The notes under the pieces were generated by a model. The model saw only the letters and a list, made by a program, of their open reading frames with translations. It did no database searches and was not told the DNA's origin. Positions 25,109 to 32,958 of a stretch of 64,000 nt of DNA are shown here, piece after piece. How positions within the stretch are numbered: the stretch's first letter is position 1; the number at the start of each line of letters is the position of its first letter. The stretch lies in NCBI GenBank assembly GCA_023426545.1, contig JAFAAN010000088.1:62001-126000 (forward strand). Direction: 5' to 3'. The position numbers were made by a program, and so were the translations under genes. The DNA is from Pseudomonadota bacterium (GTDB taxonomy: Bacteria; Myxococcota; Myxococcia; Myxococcales; Myxococcaceae).

Positions 25109-25386
25109 GCGGCTGGCTGGAGGTCATCACCCAGGGCGTCCTGGGCGCGCTGTCCATCGCGATGATGTTCTCGCTCCACCGGCTGATCCGGGGCCCCTCG
25201 CTGACGGACCGCGTGGTGGCGCTGGACCTCTTCTCGCTCCAGACGGCGGCGGTCATCGCCGTCTATGCCCTGTGGGTGGGGCAGCCCGAGCTGGTGGACG
25301 TGGCGCTGGTGCTGGCCGTCATCGGGTCGATGGGCACCCTCGTCATCGCCCGATATCTCTACAGCGCGAAGCGGAGGAGGTCATGA
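25105..25386 (+). CDS. mrpF: Mrp antiporter subunit F
   Basis: 93 residues, three membrane helices. The MrpF/MnhF motif RLIRGPSLTDRVVALDL (residues about 27-43), with its conserved Pro and Asp, is present. The stop overlaps the mrpG start (ATGA). Confidence 0.93.
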   Translation: MSGWLEVITQGVLGALSIAMMFSLHRLIRGPSLTDRVVALDLFSLQTAAVIAVYALWVGQPELVDVALVLAVIGSMGTLVIARYLYSAKRRRS

Positions 25387-25754
25387 GAGAGGTCCTCACC
25401 GCGGCCCTGCTCATCGCGGGCGCGCTGCTGATGCTCCTCGCGGGCCTGGGGCTGTTCCGGATGCCGGACATGTTCCTGCGCCTGCACGCCGCGGCGAAGG
25501 CGTCGTCGCTGGGCGTCGGACTGCTCATGGGCGCCGCGGCCGTGGGGCTGGGAGACGTCAGCGTGGTGGCGCGGGCCGTGCTGGCGGTCGCGTTCGTCTT
25601 CGTGATGACCCCGGTGGCCGCGCTGCTCATCGCGCAGGCCGCGTTCCGCGCCGGGCTCCCCCTCTGGGAGCGCACCCACCAGAACGACCTGGAGGAGCAC
25701 CACCCCCGGGGCGGCCCCTACGAGCCACGCCTGGGGCCGGATGGCGAGGACTGA
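25383..25754 (+). CDS. mrpG: Mrp antiporter subunit G
   Basis: 123 residues from ATG 25383. It is a three-helix MnhG/PhaG protein with GLGLFRMPDMFLRLHAAAKASSLGVGLLM (residues about 22-50) and a polar C-terminal tail of 30 residues. It is the last gene of the operon and converges on the symporter gene 21 bp away. Confidence 0.93.
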   Translation: MREVLTAALLIAGALLMLLAGLGLFRMPDMFLRLHAAAKASSLGVGLLMGAAAVGLGDVSVVARAVLAVAFVFVMTPVAALLIAQAAFRAGLPLWERTHQNDLEEHHPRGGPYEPRLGPDGED

Positions 25755-25775
25755 AGCCGGGCGGCGGCGGGAGGC

Positions 25776-27056
25776 TCACTCGGCCTCCACCGTCTCCTCG
25801 CCCAGCGCGACCTGGGTGGAGGCCCCGTCGTAGACGGCTGTGTCGAGCAGTCCCTCCTCCCGCGCCACCAGCACTGGAACCAGCATCTGGCCCGTGACGT
25901 TCGTCATCGTCCGCATCATGTCCAGGATGCGGTCGATGGCGAGCAGGTAGCCCAGCCCCTCCAGTGGCAGGCCCGCGGAGCTGAGCACCACCGTGGCCAT
26001 CACCACCGCCGTCCCCGGCACCCCCGCAGTGCCGAAGCTGCCCAGCACCGACGCCAGCAGGATGATGAAGTACTGCGACGCGGACAGCTCCAGGCCGAAG
26101 TACTGGGCCACGAAGAGCGACGCGATGGCCGGGTAGATGGCGCCACAGCCATCCATCTTGATGCTCGCCCCCAGCGGCACCGCGAACGCCGCGTAGTCCT
26201 TGTTGACGCCCAGGTTGTGCGTCACCGCGCGCAGGGCCACCGGCATGGACGCGAAGCTGGACGAGCTGACGAAGGCCACCTGCATGCCCGGCGCGGCGCC
26301 GCGAAAGAAGCGCAGCGGGTTCAGCCCGTGCGCCAGCAGGAGCCCCCCGTACACGAAGACGATGTGCAGCGCGCACGCCAGGTACAGCGCGAGGACGAGC
26401 TTGCCCAGCGGCAGCAGCCGCTCGAAGCCGTAGGTGCCCACCAGCGCGGCGATGAGGCCGAAGGTGCCCAGCGGCGTGACCTCCAGCACGAAGCGCGTGA
26501 CCTGGATCATCGCGTCGCTGGTTTCCTTGACCAGCTCGCGGAGCCGGGCCGTCTTCTCGCCGAGCTTCACCAGCGCGAAGCCCAGCAGCGCGGCGAAGAA
26601 GATGACCTGGAGGATCTTCCCTCCCGCGAGCGCGGCGAAGGGGTTGGTGGGCACCACGTCCAGCAACACCTGCACCGGACCGGGGACGTCCCGGGGCTTG
26701 AACGACTCGGCGGCCACGAGCTGCCCCACCCCCACGCCGGGCCGCAGCACCGCGGCGACGCCCAGCCCGACGCCCACCGCGAGCGCGGCGGTGAGCGCGA
26801 ACCAGAGGAACGTCTTGCCGCCCAACGCCGCCACGCTCTTCTGGCCGTGCAGCGCCGCCACCGCGTTGATGACCGCGAAGAACACCAGCGGGGTGGCGAT
26901 CATCTTGATGAGGTTGACGTAGAGCGTCCCCAGGGGCTGGAACCAGGGGCCCGCGGGCTCGCCCACGAGCCACCCGGCCACCGCTCCGAGCACGAATGCC
27001 CCCAGGACGCGCTGCCAGAAGGGGATGCGGAACCAGGCGGAGACCAGCTTCTTCAC
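25776..27056 (-). CDS. Dicarboxylate/amino acid:cation symporter (DAACS family)
   Basis: 426 residues. It is a GltP/DctA-type elevator transporter: LGTLYVNLIKMIATPLVFFAVI, the serine-rich re-entrant loop FVSSSSFASMP (HP1), PLGASIKMDGCGAIYPAIA (TM7 NMDGT-like, here KMDG) and LGSFGTAGVPGTAVVM (HP2). It imports C4-dicarboxylates or glutamate/aspartate with Na+ or H+. In DctA the Ser-rich loop plus GTAGVPG is shared, so substrate choice is uncertain. It is divergent from the 2-oxoglutarate oxygenase across 198 bp, which would be consistent with a linked organic-acid role but proves nothing. Confidence 0.92.
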   Translation of the reverse strand: MKKLVSAWFRIPFWQRVLGAFVLGAVAGWLVGEPAGPWFQPLGTLYVNLIKMIATPLVFFAVINAVAALHGQKSVAALGGKTFLWFALTAALAVGVGLGVAAVLRPGVGVGQLVAAESFKPRDVPGPVQVLLDVVPTNPFAALAGGKILQVIFFAALLGFALVKLGEKTARLRELVKETSDAMIQVTRFVLEVTPLGTFGLIAALVGTYGFERLLPLGKLVLALYLACALHIVFVYGGLLLAHGLNPLRFFRGAAPGMQVAFVSSSSFASMPVALRAVTHNLGVNKDYAAFAVPLGASIKMDGCGAIYPAIASLFVAQYFGLELSASQYFIILLASVLGSFGTAGVPGTAVVMATVVLSSAGLPLEGLGYLLAIDRILDMMRTMTNVTGQMLVPVLVAREEGLLDTAVYDGASTQVALGEETVEAE

Positions 27057-27254
27057 GGGGGGACCTCTCGGCTGCGGGCTGCGGACGATAACGCCCCATC
27101 CCGGGCCATGCAGAGGAAGCGCAGAATTTGCGCCGCCGAGGGCGGGCCAGACCGGGGATCCCGGTTTTGACGCGCCCCGAGTCGCCCGGGAGGGCCCCCA
27201 AGCACATCAGGCACTCCCATTTATTCCCGGGGAGCGGTACACCATGGCCCCATC

Positions 27255-28361
27255 ATGGCCGAGACCTCTTCGCTCAACATCCCCACTGTCGACCTCGCCG
27301 ACCTCGCGTCGGATGACTCTTCTCGCGTCGAGCGCGCAGCCGCGGCGATTCGCGAGGCCTTCGGCGTCTTCGGTCTCGTGTACGTGAAGAATCACGGCGT
27401 CGACACCCAGGCGCTGAACCGCTTCTACGACGCCTTTGCCTCGTTCATCGCGCGGCCCGCCGAGGAGAAGAAGCCCTATGGCCGCGCCGACATCTGGTAC
27501 CAGCGCGGCTGGACGCCTCCGAATACCGAGGTCGCGGTCGCCAGCAACGGCCAACCGGACTTCAAGGAGTGCTACTTCGCCGCGCCCTACCCCAACGACG
27601 CGCAGTCCGCGCTGGAGTTCCCGGAGCTGTACCCGGAGAACGTGTGGCCCCAGAACGCGCCGGCCTACTTCGAGGACGGCCTGATGACGCTGGGCCGCTC
27701 GCTCCACGAGGCGGGCTTGAAGCTGCTCCGGGGCGCCGCCGTGGCGCTGAAGCTGCCAGAGGCGACCTTCTCCGACCTTTGCGAGCGCGCCGCCCACGTC
27801 ACGCGCGCGCTCCAGTACCTGCCCCTCACCAACGCGCAGGTGAACACCGACATCGTCTGGGGCGAGGAGCACACCGACTTCAACCTGCTCACCCTCCTGC
27901 CTGGAGGCCGCTTCCTCGACCCGGAGGGCCGCCCCGCCCCCGGCCCCGACAACAAGAGCGGCCTCTACCTGCGCACCCGCGCGACGCCCGAGGCCCCCAA
28001 TGGCACCCAGGTGCGTGGCACCGCGCCGGCTGGCTGCATCGTCGCGCAGGTGGGCCAGCAGCTCGAAATCCTCACGGGCGGCACCTTCCTCGCCACGCCG
28101 CACGTCATCACCGCCCCCGGCGTCGCGGGATGGCAGCGCCAGTCGGCCGCGCACTTCATGCACGTGCACACCAACACGGTGCTGTTCCCCCTGGAGAAGC
28201 TCCGCAGCCCCGAGGCCATCCGGAACTACGCCCCGCCGGTGCTCGCGGGCACGTATGACATCAAGACGCTGGTGGACATCGGACTGGCTCCTTCGAGCGC
28301 GCTCGACAAGCTGGGCTACCGCCACTACGACCGGCTGAACCGCCAGCGCGCGGGCACGTAG
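27255..28361 (+). CDS. 2-oxoglutarate/Fe(II)-dependent oxygenase (isopenicillin N synthase-like)
   Basis: 368 residues. The N-terminal DIOX_N domain (IPTVDLADL, FGLVYVKNHGV) is followed by the double-stranded beta-helix core. The Fe(II) ligands are His206 and Asp208 in EEHTDFN, and His283 in TPHVI. The 2-oxoglutarate-binding RxS is Arg295-Gln-Ser297. All expected residues are present, so an active hydroxylase, desaturase or demethylase is likely. The substrate is not predictable. ATG 27255 gives the family N-terminus. It is followed by a GC-rich hairpin terminator. Confidence 0.9.
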   Translation: MAETSSLNIPTVDLADLASDDSSRVERAAAAIREAFGVFGLVYVKNHGVDTQALNRFYDAFASFIARPAEEKKPYGRADIWYQRGWTPPNTEVAVASNGQPDFKECYFAAPYPNDAQSALEFPELYPENVWPQNAPAYFEDGLMTLGRSLHEAGLKLLRGAAVALKLPEATFSDLCERAAHVTRALQYLPLTNAQVNTDIVWGEEHTDFNLLTLLPGGRFLDPEGRPAPGPDNKSGLYLRTRATPEAPNGTQVRGTAPAGCIVAQVGQQLEILTGGTFLATPHVITAPGVAGWQRQSAAHFMHVHTNTVLFPLEKLRSPEAIRNYAPPVLAGTYDIKTLVDIGLAPSSALDKLGYRHYDRLNRQRAGT

Positions 28362-28379
28362 TCGAGCAGCTCGCGCGAC

Positions 28380-28405
28380 GAGGCCCCGGCGCGACACGGG
28401 GCCTC
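28380..28405 (+). terminator. Hairpin terminator after the 2-oxoglutarate oxygenase
   Basis: A perfect 9-bp stem, GAGGCCCCG/CGGGGCCTC, with an 8-nt loop, 18 bp past the stop codon. No U-tract follows. Confidence 0.55.
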
Positions 28406-28436
28406 GCGCGGCATCGCGGCAAAGACAAGCAGACTC

Positions 28437-28474
28437 AACAAAGACAGACATCCATTTCGATGTCTGTCTTTGTT
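28437..28474. repeat. Perfect 16-bp AT-rich inverted repeat
   Basis: AACAAAGACAGACATC pairs perfectly with GATGTCTGTCTTTGTT around CATTTC. Its low GC content stands out strongly here. It could be a bidirectional terminator (T-rich 3' flank TGTTGCTTTC on the plus strand), an operator or a mobile-element remnant. Confidence 0.75.
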
Positions 28475-28527
28475 GCTTTCAATCACAGGCAAAACGTAGG
28501 CGCGGCCATGCGTGCGCTACCCGTTTG

Positions 28528-28787
28528 TTCATGTAGGCATCGGCGGCGCCTCGCCCTGAGGCCCTGAAAAATCACTGAAAACAGTTTCATGTAGGCATCG
28601 CAGGTGGAGACGAGGGCGCGGAAGCACTCGAAAACCCCTGAGAACGCGTTCATGTAGGCATTGGGCATTCATCCCCGGCGCCCGCCCACCTGACCTGACT
28701 GTCTCGGCGGATCAGTGCCCTACTGACCGCACCGCACCCGCGGAAATCGGACGCGAGAACTGGCTGAAGGTTCGTTCATGTAGGCAT
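28528..28787. repeat. Four-copy phased direct repeat TTCATGTAGGCAT
   Basis: Exact 13-bp copies begin at 28528, 28586, 28649 and 28775; spacings are 58, 63 and 126 bp. The last three share a longer consensus, approximately CTGARRACNCGTTCATGTAGGCAT. Copies two and three also resemble each other a further 11 bp upstream. 63 and 126 bp equal 6 and 12 turns of B-DNA at 10.5 bp, so these three would face the same side. The last copy lies 151 bp before the hybrid kinase start. Confidence 0.8.
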
Positions 28788-28804
28788 GGCCGGGCGCGTG
28801 GATG

Positions 28805-28820
28805 TGTCGCGTGTGCGACA
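28805..28820. promoter_or_regulatory. Palindrome TGTCGC-N4-GCGACA upstream of hybrid kinase
   Basis: A perfect 6-bp dyad with a 4-bp spacer, 118 bp before the kinase ATG. Size and symmetry suit a dimeric regulator site; the regulator is unknown. Confidence 0.4.
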
Positions 28821-28938
28821 GGTGAGCACTCCCGCCGCCCGAGGCGATGGCGGAGGGGGTAGACCCGTAGGGGGTAGCGCGCGCCCTACCCCACCGGCCC
28901 GAGTGACTGCGCACCGAGGTGAGGAGCTTCGCCGCACG

Positions 28939-31509
28939 ATGCACGCCCCCATCGACTTCAAGTCGCTCTTCGAGGCCTCCCCCAATCCGTACATGTTGTT
29001 GGACCGCGACCTTCGGTACGTCGCGGCGAACTCGGCCTACCTCCGCGTCACCGCGAGCACCCTGGACGCGCTCCTCGGCCGGAACGTCTTCGATGTGTTC
29101 CCCAACGACCCGGGCGACCCCGGCAATGCCGCCGCGCGGCAACTTCGGGAGTCCTTCCTCCGCGTCCTGGCGCAGCGGGCCCCGGACATCCTCGCGCTGA
29201 TTCCGTACCGCGTCCCCAGGCAGACGGAGCGGGGCCTCGTCGCCGAGCACCGGTACTGGAGCGCCACCCACATCCCCCTGCTCGACAGCTCGGGTGAGGT
29301 CGCCTACATCCTCCAGCACACCGTCGACGTCACCGAGCTCCAGCGCCTGCAGGAAGCCGTGCGCGCGGCGCGGGACGCGCAGGGGCCGTCCGCCCCCGGG
29401 CTGCTCGAAGCCAGCGTCTTCCAGCGCGCCCAGCAGGTGCAGGAGGCCAACCACAACCTGGAGCTCGAACGGCGCCACCTCCGCCGCCTCTTCGAGCAGG
29501 CGCCCAGCTTCATGTGCTTCCTCCGGGGCCGGGAGCACGTCTTCGAGCTGGTCAACGCCGCCTATCACCAGCTCGTCGGGCACCGGCCCGTCCTGGGCAA
29601 GCCCGTCCGCGAGGCCCTGCCGGAGCTGGATGGCCAGGGCTTCTTCGAGTTGCTCGACGACGCCTTCCGCTCCGGCAAGGCGTTCGTGGGCCGGGGCCTG
29701 AAGGTCCTGCTCCAGCGCACGCCTGACGATACGCTCTCCGAGAGCCACGTCGACATCGTGTACCAGCCCATCATCGAGGCCGACGGCGCCGTCTCCGGCA
29801 TCTTCGTCCAGGGGCATGACATCACCGAGCAGAAGCGGGCCCAGGACGAGCTGCGCCAGTACAAGGACCACCTGGAGGAGCTGGTCCGTGAGCGCACCCG
29901 CGCGCTGGAGGAGAGCGAGGCGGAGCGGCGCCAGACGGAGGCCGCCCTGCGTCAGGCGCAGAAGATGGAAGCGGTGGGCAAGCTCACCGGTGGCGTGGCC
30001 CACGACTTCAACAACCTGCTCCAGGTCATCGGCGGGAACCTCCAGCTCCTGCTGCGCGACATCGGTGACACCCCACAGGCCCAGCGCCGGCTGGTCACGG
30101 CCATTGGCGCGGTGGAGCGAGGCGCGCGGCTCTCCTCGCAGCTGCTGGCCTTCGCGCGGCGGCAGCCGCTCAACCCCACCGTCATCAACCTGGACCGCCT
30201 GGTGCGCGGCATGGACGAGCTGCTGCGCCGCGCGCTCGGCGAGGACGTGGAGCTGGAGACCATCATCGGCGGGGGGCTCTGGAACACCTTCGCGGACCCG
30301 AACCAGCTCGAGAACGTCATCCTCAACCTGGCCATCAACGCGCGCGACGCCATGGAGGGCCAGGGCAAGCTGACCGTCGAGGCCGGCAACGCCATGCTGG
30401 ATGACCACTACGCCCAGCTCCACCCGGACGTCGTCTCCGGCCAGTACGTGATGCTGGCCATCTCCGACACCGGCTGTGGCATGGCGGCGGAGGTGCTGGA
30501 GCGCGCCTTCGAGCCCTTCTTCACCACCAAGCCCGAGGGCCGGGGGACCGGGCTCGGCTTGAGCATGGTGTATGGCTTCGTCAAGCAGACCGGCGGCCAC
30601 GTGAAGCTCTACAGCGAGGTCGGCCACGGGACGACCATCAAGCTCTACCTGCCCCGCTCGCTCCAGGCGGAGCTGCCGCGCGCGGAGCCCATCGCGGAGC
30701 CCGTCGAAGGAGGAACGGAGACGCTGCTCGTCGTCGAGGATGACGCCGAGGTGCGCACCACCGCGGTGGAGATGTTGACGGAGCTGGGCTACCGCGTGCT
30801 CAAGGCCGCCGATGGCCAGAGCGCGCTCGCCGTCCTCCAGAGCGGCATCCCCATCGACCTGCTCTTCACGGACGTCGTGATGCCCGGCCCCGTACGCAGC
30901 CCGGAGCTGGCGCGGCAGGCCAAGGCGCTCTCGCCGGACCTGGAGGTGCTCTTCACCTCCGGCTACACGGAGAACGCCATCGTCCATGGCGGACGCCTGG
31001 ACCCTGGCATCCAGCTGCTGAGCAAGCCCTACCGGCGCGAGGACCTGGCGCGGAAGATCCGCCAACTGCTCGCCGCCCGGCAGCAGCGCATCGCCGAGCG
31101 CGAGGTCGCCATCCCGCCCCCGCCTCCACCGCGGGCTCCCGTGAAGAAGGGCCCGCTGAGCATCCTGCTCGTCGAGGACGACGAGTACATCCTCCTGCCG
31201 GCTTGCGAGCTGCTGGAGGCGCTGGGCCACGCGGTGACGGCCGTCGCCAGCGCGGAGGAGGCCCTGCCGCTCCTGACCTCGCGCGCCTTCGACCTCCTGT
31301 TCACCGACGTGAGCCTGCCTGGTCAGTCCGGCATCGAGCTGGCGCGTCAGGCCGTCCGTGACATCCCCGGCCTGCGCGTCATCATCGCGTCAGGCCATGG
31401 CTCCAACGTGGACACCGGAGACACCGGCGCGCTCGCCGGCGCCGTCTTCCTTCCGAAGCCCTACGGCCTGTCCCAGCTCGAGCAGGCGCTGGCCCAGGTG
31501 ACGGCTTGA
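28939..31509 (+). CDS. Hybrid sensor histidine kinase, PAS-PAS-HK-REC-REC
   Basis: 856 residues from ATG 28939, preceded by GAGGTGAGGAG. A longer in-frame start at 28786 would overlap the repeat array and is unlikely. There is no membrane segment, so it is cytoplasmic. Domains: PAS 5-130 (FKSLFEASPNPYMLLDRDLRYVAANSAYL), PAS 180-300 (LRRLFEQAPSFMCFLRG), a coiled coil to 340, then the dimerisation/phosphoacceptor region GGVAHDFNN with His355 and an HATPase with NLAINARDAMEG, DTGCGM and GTGLGLSMVYGF. REC1 has Asp645 (LLFTDVVMPGP) and REC2 has Asp790 (LLFTDVSLPGQSG); a Pro-rich linker separates them. The phosphorelay output partner is not encoded nearby. Confidence 0.93.
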   Translation: MHAPIDFKSLFEASPNPYMLLDRDLRYVAANSAYLRVTASTLDALLGRNVFDVFPNDPGDPGNAAARQLRESFLRVLAQRAPDILALIPYRVPRQTERGLVAEHRYWSATHIPLLDSSGEVAYILQHTVDVTELQRLQEAVRAARDAQGPSAPGLLEASVFQRAQQVQEANHNLELERRHLRRLFEQAPSFMCFLRGREHVFELVNAAYHQLVGHRPVLGKPVREALPELDGQGFFELLDDAFRSGKAFVGRGLKVLLQRTPDDTLSESHVDIVYQPIIEADGAVSGIFVQGHDITEQKRAQDELRQYKDHLEELVRERTRALEESEAERRQTEAALRQAQKMEAVGKLTGGVAHDFNNLLQVIGGNLQLLLRDIGDTPQAQRRLVTAIGAVERGARLSSQLLAFARRQPLNPTVINLDRLVRGMDELLRRALGEDVELETIIGGGLWNTFADPNQLENVILNLAINARDAMEGQGKLTVEAGNAMLDDHYAQLHPDVVSGQYVMLAISDTGCGMAAEVLERAFEPFFTTKPEGRGTGLGLSMVYGFVKQTGGHVKLYSEVGHGTTIKLYLPRSLQAELPRAEPIAEPVEGGTETLLVVEDDAEVRTTAVEMLTELGYRVLKAADGQSALAVLQSGIPIDLLFTDVVMPGPVRSPELARQAKALSPDLEVLFTSGYTENAIVHGGRLDPGIQLLSKPYRREDLARKIRQLLAARQQRIAEREVAIPPPPPPRAPVKKGPLSILLVEDDEYILLPACELLEALGHAVTAVASAEEALPLLTSRAFDLLFTDVSLPGQSGIELARQAVRDIPGLRVIIASGHGSNVDTGDTGALAGAVFLPKPYGLSQLEQALAQVTA

Positions 31510-31596
31510 AGGTGAATTCAGGTTCATGCAGTGCGTCATGTGTGGGCGGGCCAGGCCGCGCTTGCTCCGCACGCGACAAAGTCCGTTAATCAGCGC

Positions 31597-32862
31597 ATGA
31601 AATTCCTGAGAGAGCTCCGCTCGGTCCTCAACCTGACCGTGCTGGTGGCAGGGCTCGGCTACTTCGTCGACCTCTTCGACATCACGCTGTTCGGCGTGGT
31701 GCGTGTCGCTTCGCTCAAGGACATTGGCATCACGGACCCGGCGGAGATCCTCCAGAGCGGCCTCCTCATCTACAACGCGCAGATGGTCGGCATGATGGTG
31801 GGCGGCATGCTGTGGGGCGTGCTCGCGGACAAGCGCGGACGCCTCTCGGTGATGTTCGGCTCCATCCTGCTCTACTCGTTCGCCAACCTGGCCAACGCGT
31901 TCGCGTGGGACGTCACCAGCTACACCGTGTTCCGCTTCCTCGGCGGCGTGGGGCTCGCGGGCGAGCTGGGCGCGGCCATCACCCTGGTCGCGGAGTCCCT
32001 GCCCAAGGAGAAGCGCGGCCTGGGCACCACCATCGTCGCCACGCTGGGCATGCTGGGCATCGTCGCCGCCGCCGTCGTCGGTCAGCACCTGAGCTGGAAG
32101 ACGGCCTACCTCACCGGCGGCTTCATGGGCCTCGCGCTGCTCTTCGCGCGCTTCAAGGTGTCCGAGTCGGAGCTGTTCGCGAAGAAGACGGACCCGTCAC
32201 GCGCCAACCCGCTGCTGCTGCTCTCCGGGGGCCGGTTCCTCAAGTACATCTGCTGCATCCTCATCGGCGTGCCCATCTACTTCACCACGGGCATCCTCTT
32301 CACCTTCGCCCCCGAGCTCACCGCCGGCCTCAACGTCCAGGGCACGGTGACGGCGGGCAACGCCATCCTCTATGGCTCCATTGGCCTGACGCTGGGGGAC
32401 CTGCTGGCGGGCGTGTTCAGCCAGTGGCTCAAGAGCCGCAAGCGCGCGGTGGCGCTGAACCTCACCGCCGGCTTCCTGCTGATGCTCGTCTACGGCCTCA
32501 CCCCGGGGCTCACCAGCACGATGGTGTACGGGCTGAGCTTCCTGATTGGCATCACCGTGGGCTACTGGGCGGTGCTGGTGACCATGGCCGCCGAGCAGTT
32601 CGGCACCAACATCCGCGGCACGGTGGCCACCACGGTCCCCAACTTCGTGCGGGGCTCGGCCGCCATCGCGGCCAGCGGGTTCGCCTACCTCAAGGGCCAC
32701 CTGTCGGTGTCCTCGGCGGCGATCATCGTCGGCAGCGTCTGCTTCGGCCTCGCGCTGCTGGCCCTCACCCGCATCGAGGAGACCTTCCACCGCGACCTGG
32801 ACTACGAGGAGACGGAGGCCGGGCCGCACGCCGCGCGCCAGGCCACGCAGTCCAGCACCTGA
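31597..32862 (+). CDS. MFS transporter (metabolite:H+ symporter-like)
   Basis: 421 residues from ATG 31597 (MKFLRELRSVLN), about 12 membrane segments. The inter-TM2/3 motif is GMLWGVLADKRGRLSVMFGS, and VFRFLGGVGLAGELGAAITLVAESLPKEKRGLGTT (TM4-5) is typical of the sialate/aromatic-acid/sugar-phosphate symporter branches. The FDITLFGVVR motif in TM1 has an acidic residue suited to proton coupling. It is 87 bp after the hybrid kinase and may be co-transcribed; its substrate is unknown. A hairpin (GCGGCG-CGCA-CGCCGC, 32871-32886) follows the stop. Confidence 0.88.
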   Translation: MKFLRELRSVLNLTVLVAGLGYFVDLFDITLFGVVRVASLKDIGITDPAEILQSGLLIYNAQMVGMMVGGMLWGVLADKRGRLSVMFGSILLYSFANLANAFAWDVTSYTVFRFLGGVGLAGELGAAITLVAESLPKEKRGLGTTIVATLGMLGIVAAAVVGQHLSWKTAYLTGGFMGLALLFARFKVSESELFAKKTDPSRANPLLLLSGGRFLKYICCILIGVPIYFTTGILFTFAPELTAGLNVQGTVTAGNAILYGSIGLTLGDLLAGVFSQWLKSRKRAVALNLTAGFLLMLVYGLTPGLTSTMVYGLSFLIGITVGYWAVLVTMAAEQFGTNIRGTVATTVPNFVRGSAAIAASGFAYLKGHLSVSSAAIIVGSVCFGLALLALTRIEETFHRDLDYEETEAGPHAARQATQSST

Positions 32863-32870
32863 CGTCCCGT

Positions 32871-32886
32871 GCGGCGCGCACGCCGC
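32871..32886 (+). terminator. Possible hairpin terminator after MFS gene
   Basis: GCGGCG-CGCA-CGCCGC starts 8 bp past the stop. The stem is short and no U-tract follows, so the call is weak. Confidence 0.3.
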
Positions 32887-32958
32887 GCAGCGCCCTGAAT
32901 CGGACGTTCGTCCCGCGGGCCGTTGTTCCAGGATCCGCGGGATGCGTACAGCGCGCGC

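Larger units (their letters stand above)
28362..28938. other. 577-bp intergenic region rich in repeats
   Basis: No convincing gene. In order it holds a GC-rich terminator hairpin (28380-28405), a perfect 16-bp AT-rich inverted repeat (28437-28474), four copies of TTCATGTAGGCAT (28528-28787), a TGTCGC-GTGT-GCGACA palindrome (28805-28820) and a GGGGTAG-N8-CTACCCC hairpin (28871-28892). It then ends with the ribosome site of the hybrid kinase. The density of dyads and direct repeats is the highest in the window. Confidence 0.8.

Noticed and set aside
28483..28668. Minus-strand 61-codon frame with repeated AYMN/AYMK blocks
   Set aside because: The blocks are only a translation of the TTCATGTAGGCAT DNA repeat. 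The first and second copies are 58 bp apart and out of frame, so selection on a peptide is not supported.
28528..28787. CRISPR array
   Set aside because: The exact repeat is only 13 bp, the spacing is 58, 63 and 126 bp, and there are no cas genes. Conservation also extends on one side into the spacers.
28786..28938. Extended N-terminus (51 residues) of the hybrid kinase from ATG 28786
   Set aside because: It overlaps the last repeat copy and a palindrome, and is Gly/Arg/Pro-rich. ATG 28939 has a strong ribosome site and begins the PAS domain.
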